Below are positions 8,507 to 15,548 of a DNA stretch of 64,000 nt, piece by piece. Every line of letters begins with the position of its first letter. Within the stretch, counting starts at the first letter, position 1. The stretch comes from AC-69 sp035701505 (lineage in GTDB: Bacteria > Actinomycetota > UBA4738 > HRBIN12), in the NCBI GenBank assembly GCA_035701505.1, contig DASSSA010000133.1:1-64000 (forward strand), in the 5' to 3' direction. Under the pieces are notes generated by a model. That model made no database searches and had not been told where the DNA came from. It saw nothing but the letters and a program-made list of their open reading frames with translations. The translations under genes and the position numbers were made by a program.

Positions 8507-9460
8507 TCAGGCCCTGAGGGCGGGCTGCCAGGCGTTCGGCAGGTCGACCGGCCGGCTCACCCGGCCCTCCAGGTATCCCCGAGCCACGAGCTGGATGAAC
8601 ATGTACACGCCGACCTCCCAGAACGCGGACAGGACTCCGGGGCGATAGCCCCGCGAGCTCACCCCGTGCTGGAGGGACTCCACCGCGCGCCAGTCCTCCC
8701 GATTGGTCACGTCCCAGAAATCCACGGCCCACGAGGGATCGAAGCCGGGACGCTCCGCGAGCTCCGGTGGGAACAGCCACTCGCACTCGACGAAGGTCCG
8801 GTCGACGGCCAACGGCTCCAGTCGATGCGTGAGGACGTAGTCCGGGTGAGGGCTGACCAGGAAGCTCGGCCAGATGCCGACGTATCCGACCTGCCGGCGA
8901 AGCTCGTCGTCGAGGCCTCGGAGCGGGATACCGTGGCTCCTGCCGTCGAGCGACATGGTCTCGGCGTCGTCCCGGAGCAGCATGGGGCCGGCCACGTACA
9001 GACCGTCGTGGGGGAAGGCCACGCTGCTTTCGGGCGGGCTCACGCGGCACAGCGCCGGGTGGATCTCGGAGCAGTGGTAGCACTCCTGGTAGTTCTCGGC
9101 GATGAGCTTCCAGTTTGCCGCCAGCTCGTAGGAGTGGCGGGCCCCGACCGTCAATCGTTCGGGCTCGTACGGGGCGAAGTAGTCGTCGAGGTGACCGATG
9201 TGCCGCTCGAACCGGACGCCATCCCCGGAGGGGTTCACGAACTCCCACCCTCGCCACTCCACCGAGGACGGGTGGCGGTGGCGCGCTCCCACCCGGCCCA
9301 GGCACAGCCACGAGGCGTCGAAGAAGTGCTCGAGCTCCCACTCGAAGACCTCCAGCGAGGTGTACGCCTCGGAGGGCAGGGCGTGACTGTGCCCGAATGG
9401 CTCCAGGGCGGGCGCCAGGCGCTCTGGGTCGATCGGTGCGGGGTGGACGGTATCGGTCAC
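8507..9460 (-). CDS. Rieske-type non-haem oxygenase, catalytic domain only (Rieske domain absent)
   Basis: A 317-residue protein of the ring-hydroxylating / glycine-betaine-monooxygenase-like alpha-subunit family. The catalytic part is intact: ANWKLIAENYQECYHCSEIHP supplies the two mononuclear-iron His ligands, and a downstream NREDW region may supply the acidic ligand. The N-terminal part goes from WLCLGRVG straight to SSVEWRGWEFVN. In ordinary family members about 85-100 residues carrying the CxH...CxxH [2Fe-2S] Rieske cluster lie between these segments. Here that stretch is missing in frame, with no stop or frameshift. The gene is the last of a coupled three-gene unit with a DmdA-like and an FAD protein. 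It may be inactive, fed by a separate ferredoxin, or an assembly deletion. GTG start. Confidence 0.75.
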   Translation of the reverse strand: MTDTVHPAPIDPERLAPALEPFGHSHALPSEAYTSLEVFEWELEHFFDASWLCLGRVGARHRHPSSVEWRGWEFVNPSGDGVRFERHIGHLDDYFAPYEPERLTVGARHSYELAANWKLIAENYQECYHCSEIHPALCRVSPPESSVAFPHDGLYVAGPMLLRDDAETMSLDGRSHGIPLRGLDDELRRQVGYVGIWPSFLVSPHPDYVLTHRLEPLAVDRTFVECEWLFPPELAERPGFDPSWAVDFWDVTNREDWRAVESLQHGVSSRGYRPGVLSAFWEVGVYMFIQLVARGYLEGRVSRPVDLPNAWQPALRA

Positions 9461-9469
9461 GGGAGCATC

Positions 9470-10606
9470 CTAGGCCTTCGGGATGTCCTTGCCCGGGTCG
9501 AGGAAGGGCAGGGCAGCCGTCACGGCCGGGACGGGTCCATCCGGCGACTCGAGCTCCAGCTCGGTACCCGGTTCGGCCAGCTCGGCGGGGACCCAGGCGT
9601 AGCCGATGTTCTTCTCCAGGCGGAACGAACGGCCGGCCGACGTCAGCCTGCCCACCGCCGTCCCGTCCCGCACGACGGGCCAGAAGTCCTCGAGCCACAT
9701 CAGGAAGGGTTCCCCGCCGAACTCCACCCCGACGAGCTTCCTCCTTACTCCTTGCACCGCAATCCTCTCCAGCGTGGCTCTGCCGATGAAGTCGGCCGAA
9801 AACTCCACGAGCCGTTCCATCCCGGTGATCTCGAACGGGTTGTTCTCGATCGTCATGTCGCTGCCGTAGTTGAAGATGCCGGCCTCGATGCGCCGCGGCT
9901 CCGAGGGGGCGATGGCCCGGATCTCGTATGGCAGGCCGGCCTCCATCACCCGGTCCCACAGATCGAGCCCTCGCGACGAGTCGCGGAGGTAGATCTCGTA
10001 TCCCACCTCGCCGGTCCAACCCGTCCGGGAGACCACGACCGGGATGCCCTCGATGTCCGATTCGATGCACCGGTAGTACATGAGGTTCATCACGTCGTCC
10101 CCGAACAGGTCCCTGATGAGGGGCTTGGACTTCGGGCCCTGGACCTGGAGGGGCGAGACATCGGGCTCCTGCACGGTGACCTCCAGGCCTGCCAGGGCCT
10201 GCACGCCCTTCGAGTACAGCAGCGCGTCCGAGTCGGCGAGCGAGAGCCAGAAGCGATCCTGGCCCAAACGCAACAGGATGGGGTCGTTCACGATTCCGCC
10301 GTCCGGCGCGATGAGTGGCGCGTACTTGCACTGGCCCACCTCACACCTCGAGAGGTCCCGGCACGTGAGGAGCTGTGCGAACGCCGCGGCGTCGGGCCCG
10401 GTGATCTCCACCTGTCGCTCCACCGCGACATCCCATAGGGTCACGTGTTTCAGGAGGTGCCAGTACTCCTGCTCATCGTCGTCGTAGAAGGTGGGGATCG
10501 ACATGTGGTTGTACAGATCCCAACTCTTGCAGCCCGCCTCGACCGTGCGTTCCCAGTACGGCGACTTGCGGTACCAGGACGCAACGTAGAGCGGGAATGA
10601 GAACAT
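9470..10606 (-). CDS. GcvT/DmdA-family folate-dependent demethylase-like protein
   Basis: A 378-residue aminomethyltransferase-fold protein. It resembles DmdA-type (dimethylsulfoniopropionate demethylase-like) members more than glycine-cleavage GcvT: WDLYNHMSIP near the N-terminus, LWDVAVERQVEITGPDA, LLTCRDLS, GGIVNDPILLRL, LQVQGPKS, and NNPFEITGMERLVEF. Such enzymes move a methyl group from an N- or S-methylated substrate to tetrahydrofolate. The substrate is unknown; a Rieske-type oxygenase neighbour of the betaine-demethylase type suggests a methylated amine or sulfonium compound. The start is ATG at 10606 with GGGAGGGG upstream, sharing one base with the preceding stop (TGATG). The longer open frame to 10963 is a shadow of the FAD gene. 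Confidence 0.75.
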   Translation of the reverse strand: MFSFPLYVASWYRKSPYWERTVEAGCKSWDLYNHMSIPTFYDDDEQEYWHLLKHVTLWDVAVERQVEITGPDAAAFAQLLTCRDLSRCEVGQCKYAPLIAPDGGIVNDPILLRLGQDRFWLSLADSDALLYSKGVQALAGLEVTVQEPDVSPLQVQGPKSKPLIRDLFGDDVMNLMYYRCIESDIEGIPVVVSRTGWTGEVGYEIYLRDSSRGLDLWDRVMEAGLPYEIRAIAPSEPRRIEAGIFNYGSDMTIENNPFEITGMERLVEFSADFIGRATLERIAVQGVRRKLVGVEFGGEPFLMWLEDFWPVVRDGTAVGRLTSAGRSFRLEKNIGYAWVPAELAEPGTELELESPDGPVPAVTAALPFLDPGKDIPKA

Positions 10607-12213
10607 CAACCCCTCCCCCGATGCCTTCGATCCTTCCGGATCTCGCGAACGCAGTTGAACGCGGGGATCCCGGTCACGCCGCCACCCGCGTGGGTGGCGC
10701 TCGAACACTGGTACAGGCCGGCGATGGGGGTTCGGTAGTCTGCGTATCCCGGAGCCGGCCGCATGTGGAACAGTTGGTCCGCCGACAGCTCCCCGTGGAA
10801 GATGTTGCCGCCGACCAGACCCCATTCCCGCTCCATGTCGTGGGGGCCGATGACCTGGCGGGCAACGACCGACTCCCTGAAACCGGGGGCGAGCTCCTCG
10901 TACCCGTCGATCACCCGGTCGGCGTAAGCCTCGAGCTCGTCCCGGTGCGACTCCTCCGACCACTCATGGGGCACCCATTGCGTGAACAACGAGATGACGT
11001 GCGCGCCCTCCGGGGCGAGTGAGGGATCGAGCACGGTCGGCACGACGCCGTCGGAGAACGGGCGCGTGGCCGGGATCCCCCGCCGGGCCTCCTCGAACGC
11101 GGTCTCCAGGTATTCGACCGAGTGCGCCAGCTCGACCCCGCCGGACAGGTCGGTGAAGTCCGGCGCGCCGGAGAACCGAGGGAGCTTCGACAGCGCGCAG
11201 TTGATCTTCACCACACCGCTGCGGGTCTTCCAGTGCTCGATGTCGTTCACGAACTCCTCCGGGAGCTCGCTCCGGTCGATCTGGCGCAGGAACGTGATCT
11301 TTGGGTGGCAGGCGGTGACCGTGATCGGTGCGTGGAGCTCCTCGCCACTGTCGAGCGCCACACCGTGCGCCCGGCCCGCCCGAACCAGGACCCTCTCCAC
11401 CCGGGCGTCGGTGCGGACGTCGGCCCCGAACGAGCGGGCGCTCCGCTCGATGGCCGCGGCCACCGCGCCCATACCGCCCTCGGGCACCCCCCATCCGCCG
11501 AGGGTCCCGCCACCGACGTTCCCGATGGAGTGATGGGCCATCACGTACCCGGTCCCGGGCTCGTACGGACCGGCCCACGTCCCGATGAGGCCGTCGATAG
11601 CCCGCACCGTCCTTACCTGGTCGGACTCGAAGAACCGGTCGACGATGTCCGCCACCGACATGGTCATCAGGCGGGTGACCTCGCCGACCGTCCGGACGTC
11701 GAGCCCCCGGAAGCGCCAGGCCAGGCGGAGCTGTTCCCACAGGTCGGATGGGCGCCTGGAGCCGATCGTGGGCGGTGTGGTCATGAGGAGTGGTCCCAGG
11801 ACGTCGGCGAGCCCGGCGATCCACGCGTCCCATCGCTCCGCTGCGTCGGCGTCACGCGCGGAGAACTTGGCGAACTCGTCACGGTTCTTCGCATTGTCGT
11901 CGTACTCGATCATCACCCGTCCGTCGGGGAACGGCACCATGTACGGGCCGACCGCGTGGACCCGATACCCATGCCGCTGGAGTCGGAGATCGCGGATGAT
12001 CGTGTCCGGCATCAAGCTCATGACATAGCTGAGCGTGGTGACCCGGAACTCGGGGTGATCGGGCCACGGTTGGTCGGTGGCGGCTGCGCCCCCCGTCTTG
12101 TGCCGAGCCTCGCACACCACCGTGCGCGCGCCTGCTCGCGCGAGGTACGCCGCGGCCACCAGGCCGTTGTGACCGCCGCCGATGACGATGGCGTCGTATC
12201 GGTTCGCCCCCAC
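10606..12213 (-). CDS. FAD-dependent oxidoreductase, phytoene-dehydrogenase/amine-oxidase superfamily (PYROXD2-like)
   Basis: A 535-residue flavoprotein. The N-terminal dinucleotide-binding motif is IVIGGGHNGLVAAAYLARAG, followed by VCEARHKTGGAA. The C-terminal FAD-contact region is GGGVTGIPAFNCVREI. The middle GGWGVPEGGMGAVAAAIERSA is typical of the carotenoid-desaturase-like branch. No carotenoid genes are nearby, so the name only marks fold and family. It is first in a coupled unit with the DmdA-like and oxygenase genes. The start is GTG at 12213 with GGAGG 8-12 bases upstream. Two phased inverted repeats in its promoter suggest dedicated repression. Confidence 0.85.
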   Translation of the reverse strand: MGANRYDAIVIGGGHNGLVAAAYLARAGARTVVCEARHKTGGAAATDQPWPDHPEFRVTTLSYVMSLMPDTIIRDLRLQRHGYRVHAVGPYMVPFPDGRVMIEYDDNAKNRDEFAKFSARDADAAERWDAWIAGLADVLGPLLMTTPPTIGSRRPSDLWEQLRLAWRFRGLDVRTVGEVTRLMTMSVADIVDRFFESDQVRTVRAIDGLIGTWAGPYEPGTGYVMAHHSIGNVGGGTLGGWGVPEGGMGAVAAAIERSARSFGADVRTDARVERVLVRAGRAHGVALDSGEELHAPITVTACHPKITFLRQIDRSELPEEFVNDIEHWKTRSGVVKINCALSKLPRFSGAPDFTDLSGGVELAHSVEYLETAFEEARRGIPATRPFSDGVVPTVLDPSLAPEGAHVISLFTQWVPHEWSEESHRDELEAYADRVIDGYEELAPGFRESVVARQVIGPHDMEREWGLVGGNIFHGELSADQLFHMRPAPGYADYRTPIAGLYQCSSATHAGGGVTGIPAFNCVREIRKDRRHRGRG

Positions 12214-12228
12214 CCTGCAAAGGCCTCC

Positions 12229-12244
12229 CTGAACGGGGGTTCAG
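12229..12244. promoter_or_regulatory. Operator-like inverted repeat 1 (CTGAAC-GGGG-GTTCAG)
   Basis: A perfect 6-4-6 inverted repeat just upstream of the ribosome site of the FAD oxidoreductase. Its sequence and spacing match a second repeat whose start lies exactly 32 bases further upstream, about three helical turns. Dyads of this size are typical of TetR-family operators; that assignment is inferred. No regulator gene is adjacent. Confidence 0.55.
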
Positions 12245-12248
12245 CCGA

Positions 12249-12276
12249 ACGATAGCACCGTTGAACAGCGGTTCAA
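12249..12276 (-). promoter_or_regulatory. Candidate sigma-70-type promoter for the FAD/DmdA-like/oxygenase unit
   Basis: Read on the minus strand, TTGAAC (12276-12271) and TATCGT (12254-12249) are separated by 16 bases. This places transcription start inside inverted repeat 1. The -35 hexamer is also the left arm of inverted repeat 2, so a repressor bound to the two dyads would cover both -35 and start site. Hexamer matches are partial; the inference rests mainly on the arrangement. Confidence 0.4.
12261..12276. promoter_or_regulatory. Operator-like inverted repeat 2 (TTGAAC-AGCG-GTTCAA)
   Basis: A perfect 6-4-6 inverted repeat with the same inner arms (TGAAC/GTTCA) as the repeat at 12229-12244. 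It overlaps the candidate -35 element. Two near-identical dyads on the same helix face upstream of one operon are unlikely to be chance. Confidence 0.55.
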
Positions 12277-12290
12277 TGCGGCACGGCCGA

Positions 12291-12470
12291 TCAGGTCGGG
12301 TCGCCGATCGAGGGCAAGACGTGAGGCTCGACGGGGGTCCTGCGCGGGCCTCCCCGCAACTGACGGACGGTCGGCCACAGCAACAACGCCGCCGCGAGGG
12401 AACTCACCCCGGCCAGCGCGTACGCCCCCTGTGGGCCGAGGAGGGCAAGCGCCCCGGCGGCCAGGACCGG
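12291..12470 (-). pseudogene. Relic C-terminus of a second MFS transporter
   Basis: Immediately after the MFS stop codon, in another frame, the minus strand encodes about 59 residues ending in TGA at 12291. They start PVLAAGALALLGPQGAYALA and continue through an alanine/leucine-rich helix into TVRQLRGG. This parallels the last transmembrane region of the intact neighbour (AVGPQNVYAIGGLTGAIGALVLL, then ILRRG). There is no start codon or N-terminal part. It is best read as the tail of a tandem paralogue lost by deletion or recombination. Codon use is high-GC like its surroundings. Confidence 0.5.
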
Positions 12471-12526
12471 ACGGCGGTTCGGGGCGGAGTCCTCGTCGCG
12501 CGAGCCTTCACCTTCCCGGCACCTCG

Positions 12527-13774
12527 CTAGGTGAGCTCCACGGCCGGGGCGGTCACGGCCTCGGCATCAGCCGTCGCGACGTCCAGCTCAACGGCCTCAC
12601 GGACGGATCCACGCCGCAGGATGGGGAGCAGGACGAGGGCTCCGATGGCCCCGGTGAGGCCGCCGATCGCGTAGACGTTCTGCGGCCCGACGGCCCGCAA
12701 CACCATCCCGGCCGCGGCGAATCCCAGGACGAAGGCGATGGACGTGAGGCCCTCCGAGGCCGCGATCACGCGGCTGCGGACGGCATCGGGCGTCCGCCGC
12801 TGCTGGATGCCCTGTTCGGCCACCAGGACGATGGCGTCCCCCACGCCCGAGAGCAATGCGATGATCAGGATCGGCCCGAACCACGGCGAGACGGCGATGG
12901 CGGCCGTGGTCACGGCGATCAGCGCGGTTCCCAGGAACAGCGCCCTGGGTTCTCGGTCCTCGTTCAGGAACCGGCCGGCGAACGAGCCGACTACCGATCC
13001 CGCTCCCCAGAACGTGATCAGCAGGCCGTAGCCGATGGAGCCTGCGTTGAAGTGCTCGACGAGCGGGACGTCGGCCACCATCACCAGGCCGAACCCGAAC
13101 ACCAGCCCGGTCCAGGCCAGCACCAACGTTCGCAGCACCCGATCCCTGGCGATGAACACGAACCCCGCCCGAAGCCCGCGGTGCTCGGTCGCGTCGGAAC
13201 GCTCCCCTTCGAAGGGCGCGCGAACGGTCCACACGAGGACCGCCGAGACGGCGAACGTCATCGCGTTCAGGCCGAACACCCATGCCGGCCCGATGGCGGC
13301 GACCAGCACCCCGCCGATCGCCGGCCCGACCATGATGCCGGCGTTTCGTCCCAGCGAGATGAGACTGTTCGCCCACGACAGGTGGGACGGCTCGACCATG
13401 TTCGGGATGGCCGCGGCCGACGCCATCCAGAATGGCGTCTCGACCACGGCCGAGATGAACGCCAGGGCGAGCAGCCACCCCGGATCGCCGGCGAAGGCCA
13501 TCGCGGCGAAGGCCGCCACCCCGGCCAGGTCGGAGACGATCATCACCCGTCGGCGGTCGAACCGATCGCCGATCGCGCCGGCGATCGGCGCCAGCAAGCC
13601 GGTCACGCCGAACGTGAGGACAAGCGTCGCCGAGAGCCACGCGGGCGACCTCGTCCGCTCGTACACCGTGAACATCAGCGCCGTGTAGGCGGCCGCACCA
13701 CCCGTGATCGAGATCAGCCGCGCCGTGGCCAGCCGGCGCACGGCGGCCTTCGATGATGTGCGGTGGACGCTCAT
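12527..13774 (-). CDS. Major facilitator superfamily exporter
   Basis: A 415-residue protein with about 12 hydrophobic segments. The MFS loop 2-3 motif appears as GDRFDRRRVMIVSDLAG near residue 68, and RNAGIMVGPAIGG marks the fifth helix of DHA-type proton-coupled exporters. Proteins of this kind pump small molecules such as drugs out of the cell; the substrate is unknown. Start ATG at 13774, with AAGGAG eight bases upstream. A 13-codon reading frame lies in the 5' leader. A degraded copy of a related C-terminus follows the gene. Confidence 0.85.
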   Translation of the reverse strand: MSVHRTSSKAAVRRLATARLISITGGAAAYTALMFTVYERTRSPAWLSATLVLTFGVTGLLAPIAGAIGDRFDRRRVMIVSDLAGVAAFAAMAFAGDPGWLLALAFISAVVETPFWMASAAAIPNMVEPSHLSWANSLISLGRNAGIMVGPAIGGVLVAAIGPAWVFGLNAMTFAVSAVLVWTVRAPFEGERSDATEHRGLRAGFVFIARDRVLRTLVLAWTGLVFGFGLVMVADVPLVEHFNAGSIGYGLLITFWGAGSVVGSFAGRFLNEDREPRALFLGTALIAVTTAAIAVSPWFGPILIIALLSGVGDAIVLVAEQGIQQRRTPDAVRSRVIAASEGLTSIAFVLGFAAAGMVLRAVGPQNVYAIGGLTGAIGALVLLPILRRGSVREAVELDVATADAEAVTAPAVELT

Positions 13775-13852
13775 GAAAACGACTCCTTGGTTCGGTGGCT
13801 CAGGACGTGCGAGAACGGTGAGGAACCGCCCGCCGGGAGGCGAGCGAGCGCG

Positions 13853-13894
13853 TCAGCCGATGACGCTGGAGTTGATCACCGTGAGCCGTTTCAT
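13853..13894 (-). other. Possible 13-residue upstream ORF / leader peptide
   Basis: ATG at 13894 opens a 13-codon frame (MKRLTVINSSVIG, then TGA), 78 bases before the MFS exporter start. A TACACT hexamer (minus strand, near 13911-13906) with TTCCCA 17 bases before it would start transcription close to this ATG, so the peptide could be read from a nearly leaderless message. GAACC occurs both beside this ATG and beside the exporter ribosome site, and a complementary GGTTC lies between them. That layout would suit leader-peptide control of an exporter. A frame this short may be chance. Confidence 0.25.
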
Positions 13895-13960
13895 GGTTCG
13901 CCGAGTGTAGCAGCCCGTCCAGTCCGTGGGAACACCCGTTTTCGCGGCGGCGGGAAGGCG

Positions 13961-15544
13961 CTATTCCGGGAGCACCACGAACCAGGCATCTGCGGCACCG
14001 ACGGCCGTCGAGATCTCCTCGATGATCTCCGGGGTGACCGCGCTATCCAATGTGAGGGCCATGAGCGCGGTGCCGCCCCGCGTGGCCCGGCCCACGTCCA
14101 TGGTGGCGATGTTGACGTCGTGCTGCCCCAGGATCGTGCCGACCTTCCCGATGACACCCGGGCGGTCCTCGTACGCGAAGAACAACATGTAGGTGGCCGG
14201 CGACATCTCGACGTCGTAGCCCAGCACCTGCATCACGCGTTCGGCGTTCCGCTTGCCCACCAGTGTTCCCGCGACCGACGCCTCCCCATCCTCGGTCTCG
14301 GCCCGAAGAGCGATGAGGTTCACGTAGTCGCTCGACACCGCCGATCGCATCTCGGAGACCGCCATGCCTCGTTCACGGGCGATGATGGGCGCATTCACGT
14401 AAGAAAGCGGCTCGTGGACCACGCCGCTCAGCACTCCCTTGATGAGGGCGAGGGTCAACGCGCGCGTGTCGACCTCGGCGATGCGTCCGTGGTACTGACA
14501 CTCGATCGCGCTCACCGCTCCCCGGGCCAGGCCGGTCAGCAGCATCCCGAGCTTCTCGGCGAGCGGCAGGAACGGCCGCACCACCTCCGAGACCTCCGCA
14601 CCGGCCGAGACGTTCACCGCGTGGGGCACGAACTCTCCCATCAGCGCGAGCCGGACCATCTCGGCGATGGAAGCTCCCGCCTTGTCCTGGGCCTCCACGG
14701 TCGACGCACCGAGATGCGGCGTCACGACGACCTGGTCGAACGCGAACAGCGGTGACTCCATGGTCGGCTCCTCCGCGAAGACGTCGAGGGCCGCACCGGC
14801 AAGGTGACCGTCCTCGATGGCCTTGGCAAGGGCTGCCTCGTCCGCGATCCCCCCGCGCGAGGTATTCACCAGGCGCGCGCCCTCCTTCATCAACGCGACC
14901 TCCCGGTCCCCGATCAACCCCTCGGTGTCCGCCGTGCGCGGTAGGTGGAGCGACACGAAGTCCGACTGAACCAGCAGAGCCTCCAGTGTCGGCATCAGCT
15001 CGACCCCCATCTCCTTGGCCCGCTCCCTCGGGACGTACGGATCGAACGCGATGACCCGCATACCGAAGGCAGCGCACCGCTGGGCCACCATCGAGCCCAC
15101 CCTCCCCAGGCCCACGACCCCCAGGGTCTTCCCGGCGAGCTCGACCCCTTGGTAGCGCTCCCGCTCCCACTGGCCGGCCTTCAGCGCGGCGTTGGCCTGC
15201 GGGATGTTTCGCGCCTGGGCCAGCATGATGGCGAAGGTGTGCTCGGCGGCCGAGACGATGTTCGACTGCGGCGCGTTCACCACCATGACGCCCCGCCGCG
15301 TCGCCGCCTCGACGTCGACATTGTCCAGCCCGATCCCGGCCCTGGCGATGACCTTCAGGTTCTCGGCGGCCTCGATCACGTCGGCCGTGACCTTGGTCTG
15401 CGACCGGACGATGAGCGCGTCGTACGGAGCGATCTCCAGGGCAAGGTCCCCCCGAGAGAGCTCGCGGCGGACGTCGACCTGGAAGTCCTTGCGCAGCAGC
15501 CCCAGGCCACGTTCCGAAAGTGGCTCGGTGACCAGGACCCGCAT
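13961..15544 (-). CDS. serA: D-3-phosphoglycerate dehydrogenase, long form
   Basis: A 527-residue enzyme for the first step of serine synthesis, oxidising 3-phosphoglycerate with NAD. The nucleotide-binding motif is VVGLGRVGSMVAQR. The catalytic features include NTSRGGIADE, an Arg in IVRSQTKVT, and the His in VTPHLGAST. After about residue 320 it has the intervening domain and a C-terminal ACT domain (YEDRPGVIGKVGTIL), as in actinobacterial long-type SerA, which is controlled by serine. The aminotransferase gene upstream ends four bases before this ATG, so the two are probably one operon. Confidence 0.95.
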   Translation of the reverse strand: MRVLVTEPLSERGLGLLRKDFQVDVRRELSRGDLALEIAPYDALIVRSQTKVTADVIEAAENLKVIARAGIGLDNVDVEAATRRGVMVVNAPQSNIVSAAEHTFAIMLAQARNIPQANAALKAGQWERERYQGVELAGKTLGVVGLGRVGSMVAQRCAAFGMRVIAFDPYVPRERAKEMGVELMPTLEALLVQSDFVSLHLPRTADTEGLIGDREVALMKEGARLVNTSRGGIADEAALAKAIEDGHLAGAALDVFAEEPTMESPLFAFDQVVVTPHLGASTVEAQDKAGASIAEMVRLALMGEFVPHAVNVSAGAEVSEVVRPFLPLAEKLGMLLTGLARGAVSAIECQYHGRIAEVDTRALTLALIKGVLSGVVHEPLSYVNAPIIARERGMAVSEMRSAVSSDYVNLIALRAETEDGEASVAGTLVGKRNAERVMQVLGYDVEMSPATYMLFFAYEDRPGVIGKVGTILGQHDVNIATMDVGRATRGGTALMALTLDSAVTPEIIEEISTAVGAADAWFVVLPE

Positions 15545-15548
15545 GCGC

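Noticed and set aside
12431..13756. Plus-strand open frame of 441 codons over the MFS gene
   Set aside because: Antisense shadow; composition is dominated by Arg, Gly, Asp and Pro and no domain is recognisable.
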